A DNA stretch of 64,000 nucleotides from JADJOM01 sp046327715 (GCA_046327715.1 JAXLXY010000001.1:62001-126000), one strand, 5' to 3'. Counted from the first letter of the stretch, positions 33,980 through 43,558 are shown. The notes: generated by a model not told the origin, from the sequence alone. Program-made: numbers and translations.

Positions 33980-34204
33980 CTAGCTCTGGGGGCCCGCGGC
34001 GGCCTTGTCGCCCGAGTACTTCTTGCGGAAGCGGTCCACGCGACCCTGGGTATCCACCAGGCGCTGCCGGCCGGTGAAGTACGGGTGGCACTTGGCGCAG
34101 ATTTCGACGTGCACGTTGGTGCTGGTTGAGCGGGTCTCGAACTCGTTCCCGCACGCACACTTCACCATCAGCTTGTGGTAGACCGGATGGACATTCGCCT
34201 TCAC
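33980..34204 (-). CDS. rpmE: 50S ribosomal protein bL31 (zinc-binding type)
   Basis: A 74-residue bL31 with the zinc-type cysteine pattern CxC near residue 16 (VKCACGNEFETRST) and CxxC (EICAKCHPYFTG). It starts with GTG in the expected family start VKANVHPVYHKL, eight bases after AGGAGC. The end KKYSGDKAAAGPQS is a normal tail. It leads the rpmE-prfA-prmC-ylbF-tmk cluster and has its own promoter just upstream. Confidence 0.97.
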   Translation of the reverse strand: MKANVHPVYHKLMVKCACGNEFETRSTSTNVHVEICAKCHPYFTGRQRLVDTQGRVDRFRKKYSGDKAAAGPQS

Positions 34205-34261
34205 TTGTATGCTCCTGTGCGCTGTTCCCGGCGCCCGATGCAGGCGCCCGTAAAGCTCGGC

Positions 34262-34291
34262 AATATAGCCGCTTAGCCAAGGGGAAGGCAA
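34262..34291 (-). promoter_or_regulatory. Promoter of the rpmE-prfA operon
   Basis: On the minus strand TTGCCT, an 18-base spacer and TATATT are found. The start would be near 34255, giving a leader of about 50 bases. The remaining stretch up to the divergent regulator gene (34292-34437) shows no further gene. Confidence 0.65.
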
Positions 34292-34437
34292 CCGGCCGCG
34301 ATTCAGGGGCGGGGGGCCGTTCCCTGGACCCTCCCGGGCACAGCCCGGGCCCCCTGACCGATTCTCCTTCACTTTCCGGGCGCGCCATGGACCCGCCCGG
34401 GCCGGTCCGCCGCGCCGTCAGGGGAGAGGGTTTCGGT

Positions 34438-34466
34438 TTGACACCGCAGAGGGACCTAACTATCGT
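34438..34466 (+). promoter_or_regulatory. Promoter of the CRP/FNR-type regulator gene
   Basis: A perfect -35, TTGACA, is followed by a 17-base spacer and TATCGT. This is the best -35 in the window. The AT-rich patch from 34455 to 34485 stands out in this GC-rich region. Transcription would start near 34473, some 27 bases before the GTG. Confidence 0.72.
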
Positions 34467-34499
34467 ATTTACCTATACTTCCACCATGTCGAGGGCCTT

Positions 34500-35177
34500 G
34501 TGCCGCTCAGCCCCCTAGAGGTGCTCAAGAAGGTGCCGCTATTCGCGTCGATGCGCGAAAGCGACATCACCGCGTTCGCGGAACTCGTCCGGGAGCGAAG
34601 CTATCCCAAAGGCAGCGTCATCGTCTTCGAGGACGACCCGGGGGACGCCCTGTTCCTGGTCGCGGCCGGCCAGGTCAAGGTCGTGCTGATCGGCGAGGAC
34701 GGGCGGGAAGTCATCCTCTCCGTCCTGAGCGAGGGGAGCTTCTTCGGCGAGATGGCCCTGATCGACGACCAGCCCCGGTCGGCCACGGTCATCGCCATGA
34801 CCGACGCCTCGGTGCTGGTCCTGCGCCGGGAGGACTTCCAGACCCGCCTGCGCACCTCTCCCGAGGTGGCCATCGCCCTGATGCGGGAGCTGTCGCGGCG
34901 GCTGCGCCGGGCCGACGAGAAGATCGGCAGCCTGGTGCTGCTCGACGTCAACGGCCGGGTGGCGGACCTCATTCTCCGCATGGCCGAGGAGGAGGGTGGC
35001 GACCGGGTCACCAAGAAGATCACCCACCACGTCATCGCCCAGATGATCGGCTCCAGCCGGGAGACCGTCTCGCGGACCATGCGGGACTTCGTGGAGCGGG
35101 ACCTGATCCAGGTCACCCGGAAGGAAATCACGATCACCAACCGCCAGTTGCTGGAGCGGGCCGCCGGACGTTCGTGA
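34500..35177 (+). CDS. CRP/FNR-family transcription regulator
   Basis: A 225-residue regulator with an N-terminal cyclic-nucleotide-binding-like domain (EDDPGDALFLVAAGQVKVVLIGEDGREVIL, then GSFFGEMALIDDQPRSATVIA). A dimerisation helix (about 120-145) is followed by a winged helix-turn-helix with HHVIAQMIGSSRETVSRTMRDF. The cNMP pocket keeps GEMALID and the Arg-Ser pair, which suits cyclic-nucleotide binding. There are no FNR-type cysteines. The GTG start has GAGGG upstream; the nearby ATG at 34486 is out of frame and soon hits a stop. Confidence 0.93.
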   Translation: MPLSPLEVLKKVPLFASMRESDITAFAELVRERSYPKGSVIVFEDDPGDALFLVAAGQVKVVLIGEDGREVILSVLSEGSFFGEMALIDDQPRSATVIAMTDASVLVLRREDFQTRLRTSPEVAIALMRELSRRLRRADEKIGSLVLLDVNGRVADLILRMAEEEGGDRVTKKITHHVIAQMIGSSRETVSRTMRDFVERDLIQVTRKEITITNRQLLERAAGRS

Positions 35178-35185
35178 TCCGGCGC

Positions 35186-35213
35186 ACGCCGCCCGCGTGA
35201 GCGCGGGCGGCGT
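35186..35213 (+). terminator. Strong hairpin after the CRP/FNR gene
   Basis: Twelve perfect pairs (ACGCCGCCCGCG and complement) with a TGAG loop start nine bases after the stop codon. There is no T-run, so it may act as a weak terminator or protect the 3' end. Confidence 0.5.
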
Positions 35214-35265
35214 CCCGGATGGCAGAGTCCTTGCACCGTTCTACCGGATGCAACCGAGAGGAGTC

Positions 35266-36132
<867 letters not shown>

Positions 36133-36146
36133 CGAGGTTGGAACCT

Positions 36147-36839
36147 ATGCGACGCCGTGCATTGCTGGCCCTCTCCCTGGCCGCCGTGGCCGCCCTGTCC
36201 CCGCTCGCGGGGCAGGACACCCGTCCGGGCATCGCGGTCCTCCCGTTCGAGAACGGCGGGTCCTACGGGCAGGACAAGGAGAACTTCGAGGCGCTGCAGA
36301 AGGGGATCCCGGGCATGCTCATCAGCGAGCTGGCCCAGAACCCCGCCGCGCGCGTGGTGGACCGTGACGGCATCGAGTCGATGCTGGCCGAGCAGAACCT
36401 GGCGAAGGACGGCCGGGTCGATGCCGCCACGGCGGCACGCATCGGCAAGCTGGTGGGCGCCCGCTACATGATCATGGGGAGCTTCGTGGACCTCTACGGC
36501 CGCTTCCGGATGGACGCCCGGATCGTGAACGTGGAAACCAGCGAGATCATCAAGGTGGTGAAGAGCGACGGCAAGCGCGAGGATCTCTTCAAGCTGATCC
36601 AGACGCTGGCCGAGAAGCTGATGGTCGAGACCCGGCTGCCGCCGCTGCCCGCCGAGCTGGGCGCCGCGGTCCGCCAGCGGAACGTGCCGACCGCCGCCCT
36701 GACCTACTACAGCCGGGCGCTGCTGTACCAGGATCGCGGCGAGAAGGACAAGGCGGCCGAGTTCTTCAGCAAGGCGATCGAGGCCTTCCCCAACTACGCC
36801 GAGGCCCGGGAGGGCCTGAGGAAAGTCCGGGGCGGCTGA
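36147..36839 (+). CDS. CsgG/FlgO-like secreted protein with C-terminal TPR
   Basis: A 230-residue exported protein with a signal peptide (MRRRALLALSLAAVAALSPLAGQ). The body follows the CsgG/TolB-N-terminal-like fold: GIAVLPFENGGSYGQ, then LISELAQNPAARVVDRDGIESMLAEQ, then AARIGKLVGARYMIMGSFVDL. The last 60 residues contain one or two TPR units (LLYQDRGEKDKAAEFFSKAIEAFPNYAEA). The related proteins act in outer-membrane curli or flagellar assembly, or bind nucleotides. The exact role here is unknown. It precedes the Mla genes by three bases. Confidence 0.78.
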   Translation: MRRRALLALSLAAVAALSPLAGQDTRPGIAVLPFENGGSYGQDKENFEALQKGIPGMLISELAQNPAARVVDRDGIESMLAEQNLAKDGRVDAATAARIGKLVGARYMIMGSFVDLYGRFRMDARIVNVETSEIIKVVKSDGKREDLFKLIQTLAEKLMVETRLPPLPAELGAAVRQRNVPTAALTYYSRALLYQDRGEKDKAAEFFSKAIEAFPNYAEAREGLRKVRGG

Positions 36840-36842
36840 GGC

Positions 36843-37631
36843 GTGATCGATTCGCTCGCGGCCCTGGGACGCGGGACGGCGCGCTGGCTGGCCCGGGTCG
36901 GGCTGCTGGCGCGCTTCGCCTTTGAGGCCGCGGCCTCGCTGGGCACGCTGCCGGGGGCCGGGCGGCGGGTGGCCACGCGGGTGCTGCTCAACCAGCTCCG
37001 GTTCACCGCACTGGAGGCGGTGGGGCTGATCGTCCTGCTGTCGGGGGTGCTCAGCTACCTGACGATCTCGAGCACCCTGGCCCAGCTGGACAAGGTCGGG
37101 GCCTCGGAGCTGATCGGGAAACTGATGGTGGTGGTCATCGTCCGCGAGCTGGGGCCGCTGCTCACGGCCATCGCGGTGGTGGGCCGCAGCGGCACCGCCA
37201 TCACCGCCGAGCTCGCCACCAACACCGTGCTGGGGGAGGTCCGCGCCCTCAAGGGCATGGGGATCGACCCGTACCACTACCTGGTGCTGCCGCGGCTCTT
37301 CGGCTGCGTGGCCTCGGTGGTGACGCTGATGGTGCTGTTCGACGTGATCGCCCTGGTGGGGGGCTACCTCGCCGCCGGGGTCTTCGCCGGGATGAGCGGG
37401 TCGCGCTACCTCGGCATCGTGCTCGCCAACCTGACCACGCAGGACGTGGTCCTGACGGTGCTCAAGGGCCTGCTGTTCGGCCTGGTGATCGGCATCATCC
37501 CGGCCTACGAGGGGCTGATGGTGCGGCGGGGCCCGACCGAGATCCCGCAGGCGGTGATCCGCGGGACGGTGCACTCGCTGGCGGTGATCTTCGTGCTGGC
37601 CGCGGTGATCGTGGGACTGCTCGGCGGATGA
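36843..37631 (+). CDS. mlaE: MlaE-type ABC lipid-transport permease
   Basis: A 262-residue permease of the Mla/MCE phospholipid transport system. The conserved cytoplasmic loop VVRELGPLLTAIAVVGRSGTAITAELATNTVLGEVRAL touches the ATPase. Five hydrophobic helices follow the usual pattern. It starts with GTG. The stop overlaps the start of the ATPase-like gene (ATGA). It would work with the MlaD-like protein downstream to move lipids between the inner and outer membrane. Confidence 0.93.
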   Translation: MIDSLAALGRGTARWLARVGLLARFAFEAAASLGTLPGAGRRVATRVLLNQLRFTALEAVGLIVLLSGVLSYLTISSTLAQLDKVGASELIGKLMVVVIVRELGPLLTAIAVVGRSGTAITAELATNTVLGEVRALKGMGIDPYHYLVLPRLFGCVASVVTLMVLFDVIALVGGYLAAGVFAGMSGSRYLGIVLANLTTQDVVLTVLKGLLFGLVIGIIPAYEGLMVRRGPTEIPQAVIRGTVHSLAVIFVLAAVIVGLLGG

Positions 37632-38341
37632 CGGTGCCGCTGGCGTTCGTCGAGGTGTCGGTGGGCCGCGCCGCGCGCTCCACCCTCTCGAGCATCCCCC
37701 TTGCCACCGCGGGACCGGACACGGTCCTGACCCTGGAGCTGGCGCCCCGGCAGACGGTCGCCGTCCTCGGCGATGAGACGAGCGGGGTGGACACCCTCGG
37801 GGGGTTGGCGCTCGGGCTCGAGCTGCCGGCCCTCGGGAAGGTCCTCACCCTCGGCACCGAGATCGGGCGGCTGGAGCGCAGCGTGCAGCTCGCCTTCCGC
37901 CGGAGGGTCGGGTACCTTCCCGCCGACGACGGCCTGATGCAGAATCTCAGCCTCCGGGACAACATCCGCCTGCCGCTGCGCTTCGGGAGCGACTTCCGCG
38001 CCAGGGAGATCGAGGGTCGGGTGGACGTGATCATGGCGCAGCTCCGCCTGGGCCGCGTGGCCGACCTGCGCCCCGCCCAGGCGAACGCCGAGGATCGCCG
38101 GCGCGCCGCGCTGGCCCGGGCCCTCGCCTTCGACCCGGAGCTGGTAGTGCTGGAGGAACCGTTCGATGGCCTCACCGACCGCGCAGCCGCCGAGCTGCTG
38201 GAGGCGGCGCGTGGGGGCGAAACCGCAGAAGGAGCCCGACGCACCGTGTTCCTCACCGGACCCGACCTGCCCAGCCTGATCCGCCCGCGGGTGGACCGCA
38301 CTTACCGCCTGACTCGCGGCCTCGTCGAGGCGGTCCGATGA
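37628..38341 (+). CDS. MlaF-like ABC ATPase with eroded catalytic motifs
   Basis: A 237-residue ABC ATPase-like protein between mlaE and mlaD. By length, position and the LVVLEEPFDGLTD Walker B region it is the MlaF counterpart. Yet the P-loop reads GDETSGVDT at 48-56, with Val in place of the invariant Lys. The Q-loop is changed (VGYLPADDGL), the LSGGQ signature reads AQANAE, and the H-loop His is Gly (FLTGPDL). Walker B has Glu-Glu instead of Asp-Glu. ATP hydrolysis by this subunit therefore looks unlikely. The frame is intact and overlaps both neighbours. Confidence 0.85.
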   Translation: MTVPLAFVEVSVGRAARSTLSSIPLATAGPDTVLTLELAPRQTVAVLGDETSGVDTLGGLALGLELPALGKVLTLGTEIGRLERSVQLAFRRRVGYLPADDGLMQNLSLRDNIRLPLRFGSDFRAREIEGRVDVIMAQLRLGRVADLRPAQANAEDRRRAALARALAFDPELVVLEEPFDGLTDRAAAELLEAARGGETAEGARRTVFLTGPDLPSLIRPRVDRTYRLTRGLVEAVR

Positions 38342-39270
38342 GCATGCGCACCCGCACCGCCGACGCGCTCGTGGGTGTGCTCGTCCTGGGCGCCCTGCTG
38401 GTGGTCGTCCTCGCGGTGGTCGTCACGCGTGGCTGGACCGAGCGACGCGTGACCATCTTCATGCTGAGCCCCTCGGTGCAGGACCTCAAGGAAGACACCC
38501 CCGTCTACCTCCAGGGCCTCGCCATCGGGGAGGTGGCGGCGATCTCGCCCCTGGTGGACAGCGGCGCGATGGGTCCCCCGCAGTTCCTGGTGGCCCTGCG
38601 CCTGCGCGAGCGCTACGCCAACGGGGTCCCGATCGTGCTGCCCCTCGGCACCTCGGCCGAGATCGCCTCCAGCGGCCTGATCGGCGCCGCCTCCGTGGCG
38701 CTCCTGGTGCCGCCCAACCAGCGATCGTCCGCGCTGGCCCCGGGCGACACCATCCGGGCCGGGCTCAAGCAGAGCGCCACCGACGCGCTCAAGGAAGTCG
38801 CCGACAGCCTCAAGACCCAGGTCTCGGACATCCTGCGCGACACCCGGAAGCTGCTGGCCACGCTGGACCGCACCGCCCAGTCGGCCGAGGCCGAGCTCCA
38901 TGCCACGGGACCCGAGCTGCGGGGCACGCTCACCCGGATGCAGGCCGCGCTGGATGAGCTGCGGCCCGCGATCGCGAACGCGAGTGCCCTGATCGCGAGC
39001 TCCGACGCCCGGGTGGGCACGCTCCAGGATTCGCTCCTCGTCACGCTGTCGGACGCCCGCCAGCTGCTGAACGATGCGGACACCCTCACGGTCACCATGA
39101 CGGGGCTCACGCGCGACCTGACCCCGGACCTCAAGCGCACGATCACCAACATGTACGTGGTGAGCGCCAAGCTGGAGCACTTCATCGACGCGGTGACCCG
39201 TCGGCCCCACCGGCTGGTGACGGGGGTCAATGCCCTGCCCCGCGACTCGATCGTGCAGGCGGCCCCGTGA
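38338..39270 (+). CDS. mlaD: MlaD/MCE-domain substrate-binding protein
   Basis: A 310-residue protein with an N-terminal transmembrane helix (VGVLVLGALLVVVLAVVVTRGW), an MCE domain (about 35-145, with DTPVYLQGLAIGEVAAISP and GTSAEIASSGLIGAASVAL) and a long alpha-helical C-terminal tail (about 140-290). The MCE domain forms the hexameric lipid ring in the periplasm. The start overlaps the ATPase gene (ATGA), and the stop overlaps the HD-GYP gene (GTGA). Confidence 0.92.
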   Translation: MSMRTRTADALVGVLVLGALLVVVLAVVVTRGWTERRVTIFMLSPSVQDLKEDTPVYLQGLAIGEVAAISPLVDSGAMGPPQFLVALRLRERYANGVPIVLPLGTSAEIASSGLIGAASVALLVPPNQRSSALAPGDTIRAGLKQSATDALKEVADSLKTQVSDILRDTRKLLATLDRTAQSAEAELHATGPELRGTLTRMQAALDELRPAIANASALIASSDARVGTLQDSLLVTLSDARQLLNDADTLTVTMTGLTRDLTPDLKRTITNMYVVSAKLEHFIDAVTRRPHRLVTGVNALPRDSIVQAAP

Positions 39271-41240
39271 GCTTCCTGCTCTACCATCCCCCCACCTGGT
39301 CGCCCCGCCTGCTGGCCCACACCCTCCAGGCGGAGCAGGTCGAGTTGCGCGAGGTCGAGACGCCGGGCGAGGTCCGGGGCGAGGACCGCCCCACCGCCTA
39401 CCTGCTGGACCCGACGGCGCGCACCCACGTCACGCCCCAGGCCCTCACCGCCCTGCGCGACCAGGGCGTGGCGGTGCTGGCCCTCGGCGAGGCGGGCGAG
39501 GACGACGTGCCCGCAGAGCTTCCGGCGGAGCTGCTGAGCGGCTTCCTGCGCGCGCCGGCCGGCCCCCGCGAGCTGCTGGTGGCCCTGCGAAGCGCCTTCC
39601 GGGTCTCGGCCTCGCACCGCGATCATGCCCGGGCCCGGGCGGAGAGTTCCGCCCGGCTGAACGAGCTCTCGGAACTGGCCAACATCGGCGTCCTGCTCAC
39701 CACGGAGAAGGACACCAATACCCTGCTCGACCTGATCCTGACCCAGGCGCGCCGGGTCAGCCAGTCGGACGCGGGCAGCCTGTACATCGTCGAGACCGAC
39801 GAGCACGGCACCCGGCGCCTGCGGTTCAAGCTGAGCCAGAACGACAGCCGCCCGGACATCCCGTTCGTCGAGTTCACCATCCCGATCGACCACGCCTCGC
39901 TGGCCGGCTACGCCGCCACCGAGGGCGAGCCCCTGGCGATCGAGGACGTGTACATGCTGCCCCCGGACGTTGAATACTCGTTCAACCGGTCATTCGACGA
40001 GCGGTACGGGTACCGCACCCGGAGCATGCTGGTCATCCCGATGCAGAACCACCACGGCGACGTGATCGGGGTGCTGCAGCTGCTCAACCGCAAGCGGGAC
40101 TTCGCCGCGCGGCTGACCACCCCGGAGGAGGCCACCCGGCAGCTCATCGCCTACAGCCCCCACACGGTCAAGATCGTCAAGGCGCTGGCGGGCCAGGCCG
40201 CCGTCTCGATCGAGAACAGCCAGCTGTACGAGTCCATCGAGCGGCTCTTCGAGGGGTTCGTGAAGGCCGCCGTGCTGGCCATCGAGCAGCGCGACCCGAC
40301 CACCTCCGGCCACTCCGAGCGGGTGGCCACGCGCACGGTGGCGCTGGCGCGGGCCGTCGACCACCTGCAGGACGGGCCGTTCGCGCGGGTGAGCTTCACC
40401 CGGGAGCAGCTGCGCGAGCTCCGGTACGCCGGCCTGCTGCACGACTTCGGCAAGGTCGGGGTGCGCGAGCAGGTGCTGGTCAAGGCCAAGAAGCTCTACG
40501 ACGGCGAGCTCGCCCTCATCCGCCAGCGGCACGCCTTCGTGCGGCGCAGCGCGGAGTGGAGCTTCGAGCGGGAGCGGGCCGACTACCTGCTGCGGCACGG
40601 GCGCGAGGGCTACGACGCGTTCGTGGCCGACCTCGAGGCGCGGCAGCGGGAGGCGCTGGCCACCGCCGACCGCTTCCTGCAGGTGGTGCTCACCTCGAAC
40701 GAGCCCACGGTCCTGGCGGAGGGGGACTTCGCCGCGCTGGGGGAGTTCGCGGCCATGCAGTACGTGGATATCGACGGCCAGCCGCAGCCCTACCTCCTGG
40801 CCGCGGAACAGAAGCACCTGAGCATCCGGAAGGGCAGCCTGGATGAGCGCGAGCGGCTCGAGATCGAGAGCCACGTCAGCCACACCTTCGATTTCCTGCG
40901 GAAGATCCCCTGGACCAAGGGGCTCGCCCGGGTGCCGGAGATCGCCCGGGGGCACCACGAGAAGCTCGATGGCACCGGCTATCCCCGGAAGGTCCGGGGC
41001 GAGGCGATCCCGCTGCAGACCCGCATGATGACCATCGCCGACATCTTCGACGCCCTGACCGCACAGGACCGCCCCTACAAGCGCGCCCTGCCGGTCACCC
41101 GCGCGCTCGACATCCTGGGCGACGAGGTCACCCGCGGCCAGCTGGACGCCGACCTGTTCCGGATCTTCGTCGAGTCGAAGGCCTGGGACGAGACCAGCGA
41201 GGCGGGGCGGCGGGATAGCCTGGCCATCCCGCGCCCCTGA
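39267..41240 (+). CDS. GAF / HD-GYP domain protein with a large insertion
   Basis: A 657-residue signalling protein. Residues 1-120 look like a receiver-type fold without clear phosphorylation residues. Residues about 140-320 are a GAF domain. From about 330 an HD-GYP domain follows, with GHSERVATRTVALA, HDFGKVGVRE (HD at 392-393), HHEKLDGTGYP (563-573) and IADIFDALTAQDRPYK. This is the c-di-GMP phosphodiesterase signature. Between the HD and HHE motifs lie about 171 residues, where about 60 are usual. The insertion is charged and helical. It is coupled to mlaD by a GTGA overlap. Confidence 0.9.
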   Translation: MSFLLYHPPTWSPRLLAHTLQAEQVELREVETPGEVRGEDRPTAYLLDPTARTHVTPQALTALRDQGVAVLALGEAGEDDVPAELPAELLSGFLRAPAGPRELLVALRSAFRVSASHRDHARARAESSARLNELSELANIGVLLTTEKDTNTLLDLILTQARRVSQSDAGSLYIVETDEHGTRRLRFKLSQNDSRPDIPFVEFTIPIDHASLAGYAATEGEPLAIEDVYMLPPDVEYSFNRSFDERYGYRTRSMLVIPMQNHHGDVIGVLQLLNRKRDFAARLTTPEEATRQLIAYSPHTVKIVKALAGQAAVSIENSQLYESIERLFEGFVKAAVLAIEQRDPTTSGHSERVATRTVALARAVDHLQDGPFARVSFTREQLRELRYAGLLHDFGKVGVREQVLVKAKKLYDGELALIRQRHAFVRRSAEWSFERERADYLLRHGREGYDAFVADLEARQREALATADRFLQVVLTSNEPTVLAEGDFAALGEFAAMQYVDIDGQPQPYLLAAEQKHLSIRKGSLDERERLEIESHVSHTFDFLRKIPWTKGLARVPEIARGHHEKLDGTGYPRKVRGEAIPLQTRMMTIADIFDALTAQDRPYKRALPVTRALDILGDEVTRGQLDADLFRIFVESKAWDETSEAGRRDSLAIPRP

Positions 41241-42530
41241 TCAGGCCGGCCGGGGCGCCGGCCGGGTGGCGGCGAGCACCCCGGCCACCAGCCCCAGGTT
41301 GAGCGGGACCAGCAGGGCCAGGACCTGTCCGTTCACCTGGGGCCAGAGCGGCAGCAGCTTGAGCAGGACCCCCGCCACCGACAGCCCCGCCACCAGCCAC
41401 GCCAGCCACCGCACCGCGCGCACCACCCCGGGCCGCGTGGGCCGGGCCCACGGGAGCAGCAGCCCCAGGGCCAGGGTCAGGTCGTTCAGCTGCAGCACAT
41501 TCTGGTTGCGCGCCGCCATGACGTGGTCCGTGAAGGCCCACATGCCGGCCAGGATCATCCCCCCTAGGCCGAGCAGGAGCGCGACCGTGGTGGCGGGGAA
41601 GACGAACGCCGTCCGCCCCGCCCCGCTCCGCCCGTGGCGCACCCCGGCCCACGCCAGCAGCCCGCCCAGCACGATCCCGATCGCCAGGTAGGCTGGTCCC
41701 CAGGCCGGTGGCTCATCCCGGACCGGGTGGGCGGTGCTCTCGAAGAGCGCCCGTTCCGACTTGACCAGGGGGATGAAGCCACCCGCGCTGTCGGGGAGGC
41801 GGATCTCCCGCAGATACTCGTGAAGCTTGAGCGGCAGGAACATCTCTTCCCAGCGGGTCCGCGGCTGGTCAGCGCCCGCACCGAGGGCGAGCATCAGGCC
41901 GGTGTAGAGCAGCGGGTTGTGGGTATTGAGCCGCTGGGTGTGGAACCGGAAGCTGCGCCCCGGCATGCGTGACTGGCGTTCGATGGCACCACCCAGGACC
42001 CGGTCGAGGGCATCGCGGACCCGGGTGGAGCAGTTGTCGAGGTAGTAGTCGTAGCGGTAGAACTTGTGCTCGTCCAGGGCGTTCCACTCGAGGAAGTCGC
42101 GCAGGGCCAGGCGCTGGGCGGGGGTGAGGTTCAGCTCCTGCTGCCACACGGATCGCTGCCGGTCGATGTAGCGGGGCACGTCATCCGCGGTGGGATATCC
42201 GGCCATCCAGTAGAGCATCCGCCCCTGGACGAACTTGAGCAGGAAGTTCTCCTGCCGGAAGCTGAACATCCCGTAGTTGTAGGCGACGCTCGTCCCCCGG
42301 CTGCGGTCTTCCACCACGATGGCGTTGTGGCCGAACCGCTCCCACACCTCGGCGCCAACCCCCATGGTCAGGACAGAGATGGTCAGCTCGGAGCCAGCCT
42401 CGACGGGTGGGCGGTCGGGCGGTGCGGCGGTTGGCGCCTGCGCCGCCGTCCCGGGCGGAACGGCCGTCCCGAGGATGACGGCGAGGAGCATCGAGCCGCC
42501 GAGCCGCCGAGCCGCCGGGCCAACGTTCAC
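41241..42530 (-). CDS. DUF4105 membrane protein
   Basis: A 429-residue envelope protein with a signal sequence, a DUF4105 domain (NAIVVEDRSRGTSVAYNYGMFSF, then KFYRYDYYLDNCSTRVRDALDRVLGG, which has the invariant DNCSTR) and four or five C-terminal transmembrane helices. DUF4105 is a papain/NlpC-like fold in which the Cys of DNCSTR is expected to be catalytic. The GTG start at 42530 overlaps the stop of the oxidoreductase gene. An in-frame ATG at 42491 is an alternative. An 8-base repeat (three copies) lies between the two candidate starts. The gene is end-to-end with the HD-GYP gene. Confidence 0.83.
   Translation of the reverse strand: MNVGPAARRLGGSMLLAVILGTAVPPGTAAQAPTAAPPDRPPVEAGSELTISVLTMGVGAEVWERFGHNAIVVEDRSRGTSVAYNYGMFSFRQENFLLKFVQGRMLYWMAGYPTADDVPRYIDRQRSVWQQELNLTPAQRLALRDFLEWNALDEHKFYRYDYYLDNCSTRVRDALDRVLGGAIERQSRMPGRSFRFHTQRLNTHNPLLYTGLMLALGAGADQPRTRWEEMFLPLKLHEYLREIRLPDSAGGFIPLVKSERALFESTAHPVRDEPPAWGPAYLAIGIVLGGLLAWAGVRHGRSGAGRTAFVFPATTVALLLGLGGMILAGMWAFTDHVMAARNQNVLQLNDLTLALGLLLPWARPTRPGVVRAVRWLAWLVAGLSVAGVLLKLLPLWPQVNGQVLALLVPLNLGLVAGVLAATRPAPRPA
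42493..42516. repeat. Tandem GAGCCGCC repeat (3 copies of 8 bases)
   Basis: Three perfect head-to-tail copies of an 8-base unit sit between the GTG and ATG start candidates of the DUF4105 gene. The unit length is not a multiple of three, so a change in copy number would shift the frame from the GTG or alter spacing before the ATG. Confidence 0.75.
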
Positions 42531-43537
42531 AGCTCCACTTCCTTCCCCTTGGCGGCCGACTCGTAGATGGCGTCGAGCACCCGGTGCAGGATGAGCTGTT
42601 CCTGGTTGTCGAACGGCTTGGCCTCGCCGCGCAGCGCCGCGAGGAAGTGGGCCCATTCCGCCCGGTAGGACGCGGTGAAGGCGTTCTCCCGCCCGATGGC
42701 GCCGGTCGGCGCCACGTCGGTGGGCACGCCGTGGAGCTCCTTCCAGACGTGGAAGGGATTGATCCCGGCCGTTCCCTTGCTCCCCCGCAGCCCGAGACCG
42801 AACCGCTCGCCCTCGCCGACGTGGTGCCAGGTGACGTCCAGGAACATCGAGAAGCCCCCTTCGCAGACCACGAAGACGCTGCCCGACTGCTCCACCCCGC
42901 GGGTCCCGTCACCCCCGGTGAGGCTGGCGCTCACCCGGACCGGGGTGGGCCCGCCGGCCAGCCAGAAGCCCAGGTCGAGGATGGCATGGCCGAGGTCGAG
43001 GATGGCCCCGCCCCCCGACTCGTCCCGGCGCTGCCGCCAGCCAAGCTGGGCCCGCGAGGGCCGGAAGACATGCCAGCTGCCTCGGATGCTCTCCAGCTTG
43101 CCCAGCTCACCGCTCTGCACGTAGCTGCGGACGATCTGGACGTCGCTCCGGTAGCGGTGGTTCATCCCGACCTGCAGGATCCGGTTCTTCTTCTCCGCCA
43201 GCCGCAGGATCTTCTGCACCCCCGCCGCGCTCAGGGCCAGCGGGCGCTCCACCAGCACGTGCACCCCGCGCGAGAGCGCCGCCTGGACATGGGGCTCGTG
43301 CAGGTGATTGGGCGTGCAGATGGCCACGGCGTCGAGCTGCTCGAACTCGAGGATCTCCTCGATGTCGCTGAACGCATCGCGGACCTGGAAACGGTCGGCG
43401 AGGGCCTTGGCCTTGGGGAGGTCGGTGTCACAGATCCCCACGATCTGCACTCCCTTGAGCTTCCGGAGCACGGGAAGGTGGGCCACCTGGGTGATGGCGC
43501 CGGCGCCGATGATGGCCAGCTTCAGGGTGTCGGACAT
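42527..43537 (-). CDS. Gfo/Idh/MocA-family NAD(P)-dependent oxidoreductase
   Basis: A 336-residue dehydrogenase with the N-terminal Rossmann fold (LAIIGAGAITQVAHLPVLRKL), EQLDAVAICTPNHLHEPHVQAAL and the catalytic-lysine region changed to LVERPLALSAAGVQ. The usual motif is EKPLA, so the Lys is replaced by Arg here. The C-terminal sheet GGAILDLGHAILDLGFWLAG is standard. Such enzymes oxidise sugar or cyclitol hydroxyls. The substrate cannot be read. Confidence 0.88.
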   Translation of the reverse strand: MSDTLKLAIIGAGAITQVAHLPVLRKLKGVQIVGICDTDLPKAKALADRFQVRDAFSDIEEILEFEQLDAVAICTPNHLHEPHVQAALSRGVHVLVERPLALSAAGVQKILRLAEKKNRILQVGMNHRYRSDVQIVRSYVQSGELGKLESIRGSWHVFRPSRAQLGWRQRRDESGGGAILDLGHAILDLGFWLAGGPTPVRVSASLTGGDGTRGVEQSGSVFVVCEGGFSMFLDVTWHHVGEGERFGLGLRGSKGTAGINPFHVWKELHGVPTDVAPTGAIGRENAFTASYRAEWAHFLAALRGEAKPFDNQEQLILHRVLDAIYESAAKGKEVEL

Positions 43538-43558
43538 GCACGCTCCTCGAGGGTGCCT

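Noticed and set aside
34486..34516. ATG at 34486 as start of the CRP/FNR regulator
   Set aside because: It is out of frame with the regulator and meets a stop after ten codons; GTG 34500 has a ribosome site.
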